In this document: positions 5,736-5,936 of the stretch, one piece after another
How positions within the stretch are numbered: position 1 is the first letter of the stretch
How the letters are laid out: each line of letters opens with the position of its first letter
DNA from: Gammaproteobacteria bacterium
GTDB lineage: Bacteria > Pseudomonadota > Gammaproteobacteria > HK1
Direction of reading: 5' to 3'
NCBI GenBank assembly: GCA_020444775.1
Contig: JAGRHX010000940.1
Location: forward strand, 1 to 5,936
DNA length: 5,936 bases
The notes under the pieces: generated by a model
Databases searched by the model: none
What the model saw: the letters and a program-made list of their open reading frames with translations, nothing else
What the model was told of the DNA's origin: nothing
Made by a program: the position numbers and the translations under genes

Positions 5736-5936
5736 TCAGCGAGACGACTCCAGATGGCTGAGCGGCAACGCTGTCTCGTATTGCACCTGCTTGAGCGCGA
5801 AGCTGGACTTGATCGAGGCAATCCCTTCGATGCGGGTCAGATGTTCGAGCACGAAGCGCTGATAGCTCTCGATGTCCGGCACCACCACCCGCAGCAGATA
5901 GTCGAAGTCGCCGGTCATCAGATAGCACTCCATGAC
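5736..5936 (-). CDS. Lrp/AsnC family transcriptional regulator, C-terminal part only
   Basis: Lrp/AsnC proteins are DNA-binding regulators that usually sense amino acids through a C-terminal RAM domain, which also forms the oligomer. The 66 visible residues are the end of such a domain: [19 protein letters not shown], then [20 protein letters not shown] and the terminal [16 protein letters not shown]. The TGDFDYLL and VVPD motifs are typical of Lrp, and the [10 protein letters not shown] ending resembles the Lrp/DadR-like group of proteobacteria. The N-terminal helix-turn-helix lies outside the window, so neither DNA target nor start can be judged. The reading frame is open to the window edge and ends at TGA 5738-5736. 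It is on the same strand as dnaX but 267 bases and a hairpin separate them, so I do not assume one operon. Confidence 0.93.
   Translation of the reverse strand, partial: VMECYLMTGDFDYLLRVVVPDIESYQRFVLEHLTRIEGIASIKSSFALKQVQYETALPLSHLESSR

Overview
The window is GC-rich chromosomal DNA that looks like the core genome of a gammaproteobacterium. Four things support this: a dnaX-ybaB-recR cluster, an oligoribonuclease (Orn) very close to the enterobacterial and pseudomonad proteins, a tau-type DnaX with a long linker and C-terminal domain, and a YjeF-type two-domain NAD(P)H-hydrate repair protein. No mobile element, CRISPR array, tRNA or rRNA was recognised. The species cannot be named from the sequence.

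Layout by coordinate: (1) 1-871, minus strand, the 5' part of nnr (whole epimerase domain, start of the dehydratase domain), cut by the window edge. (2) 872-1041, a 170-base gap with one GC-rich hairpin. (3) 1042-1590, minus strand, orn. (4) 1591-1837, a divergent intergenic region holding a perfect 19-base palindrome. (5) 1838-2248, plus strand, a pterin-4a-carbinolamine dehydratase (phhB type), the only plus-strand gene. (6) 2283-5468, minus strand, the DNA replication/repair cluster transcribed dnaX, ybaB, recR. Its dnaX-ybaB gap carries two tandem 14-base repeats with internal dyads. (7) 5469-5735, a structured leader upstream of dnaX. (8) 5736-5936, minus strand, the C-terminal ligand-sensing part of an Lrp/AsnC regulator, cut by the window edge.

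The genes are housekeeping. DnaX is the clamp-loader subunit of DNA polymerase III, YbaB is a nucleoid-associated DNA-binding protein, and RecR works with RecFO in RecA loading at gaps. Orn finishes RNA (and c-di-GMP-derived pGpG) degradation. Nnr repairs hydrated NAD(P)H, and PhhB dehydrates the hydroxypterin made by aromatic amino-acid hydroxylases. Every visible catalytic or metal-binding signature is intact in the complete genes.

I found no strong case for a new multi-gene system. The points worth a second look are non-coding: the tandem dyad repeats before ybaB, the palindrome between orn and phhB, and a dnaX leader that could base-pair with a dnaX GTG start lacking a Shine-Dalgarno sequence.
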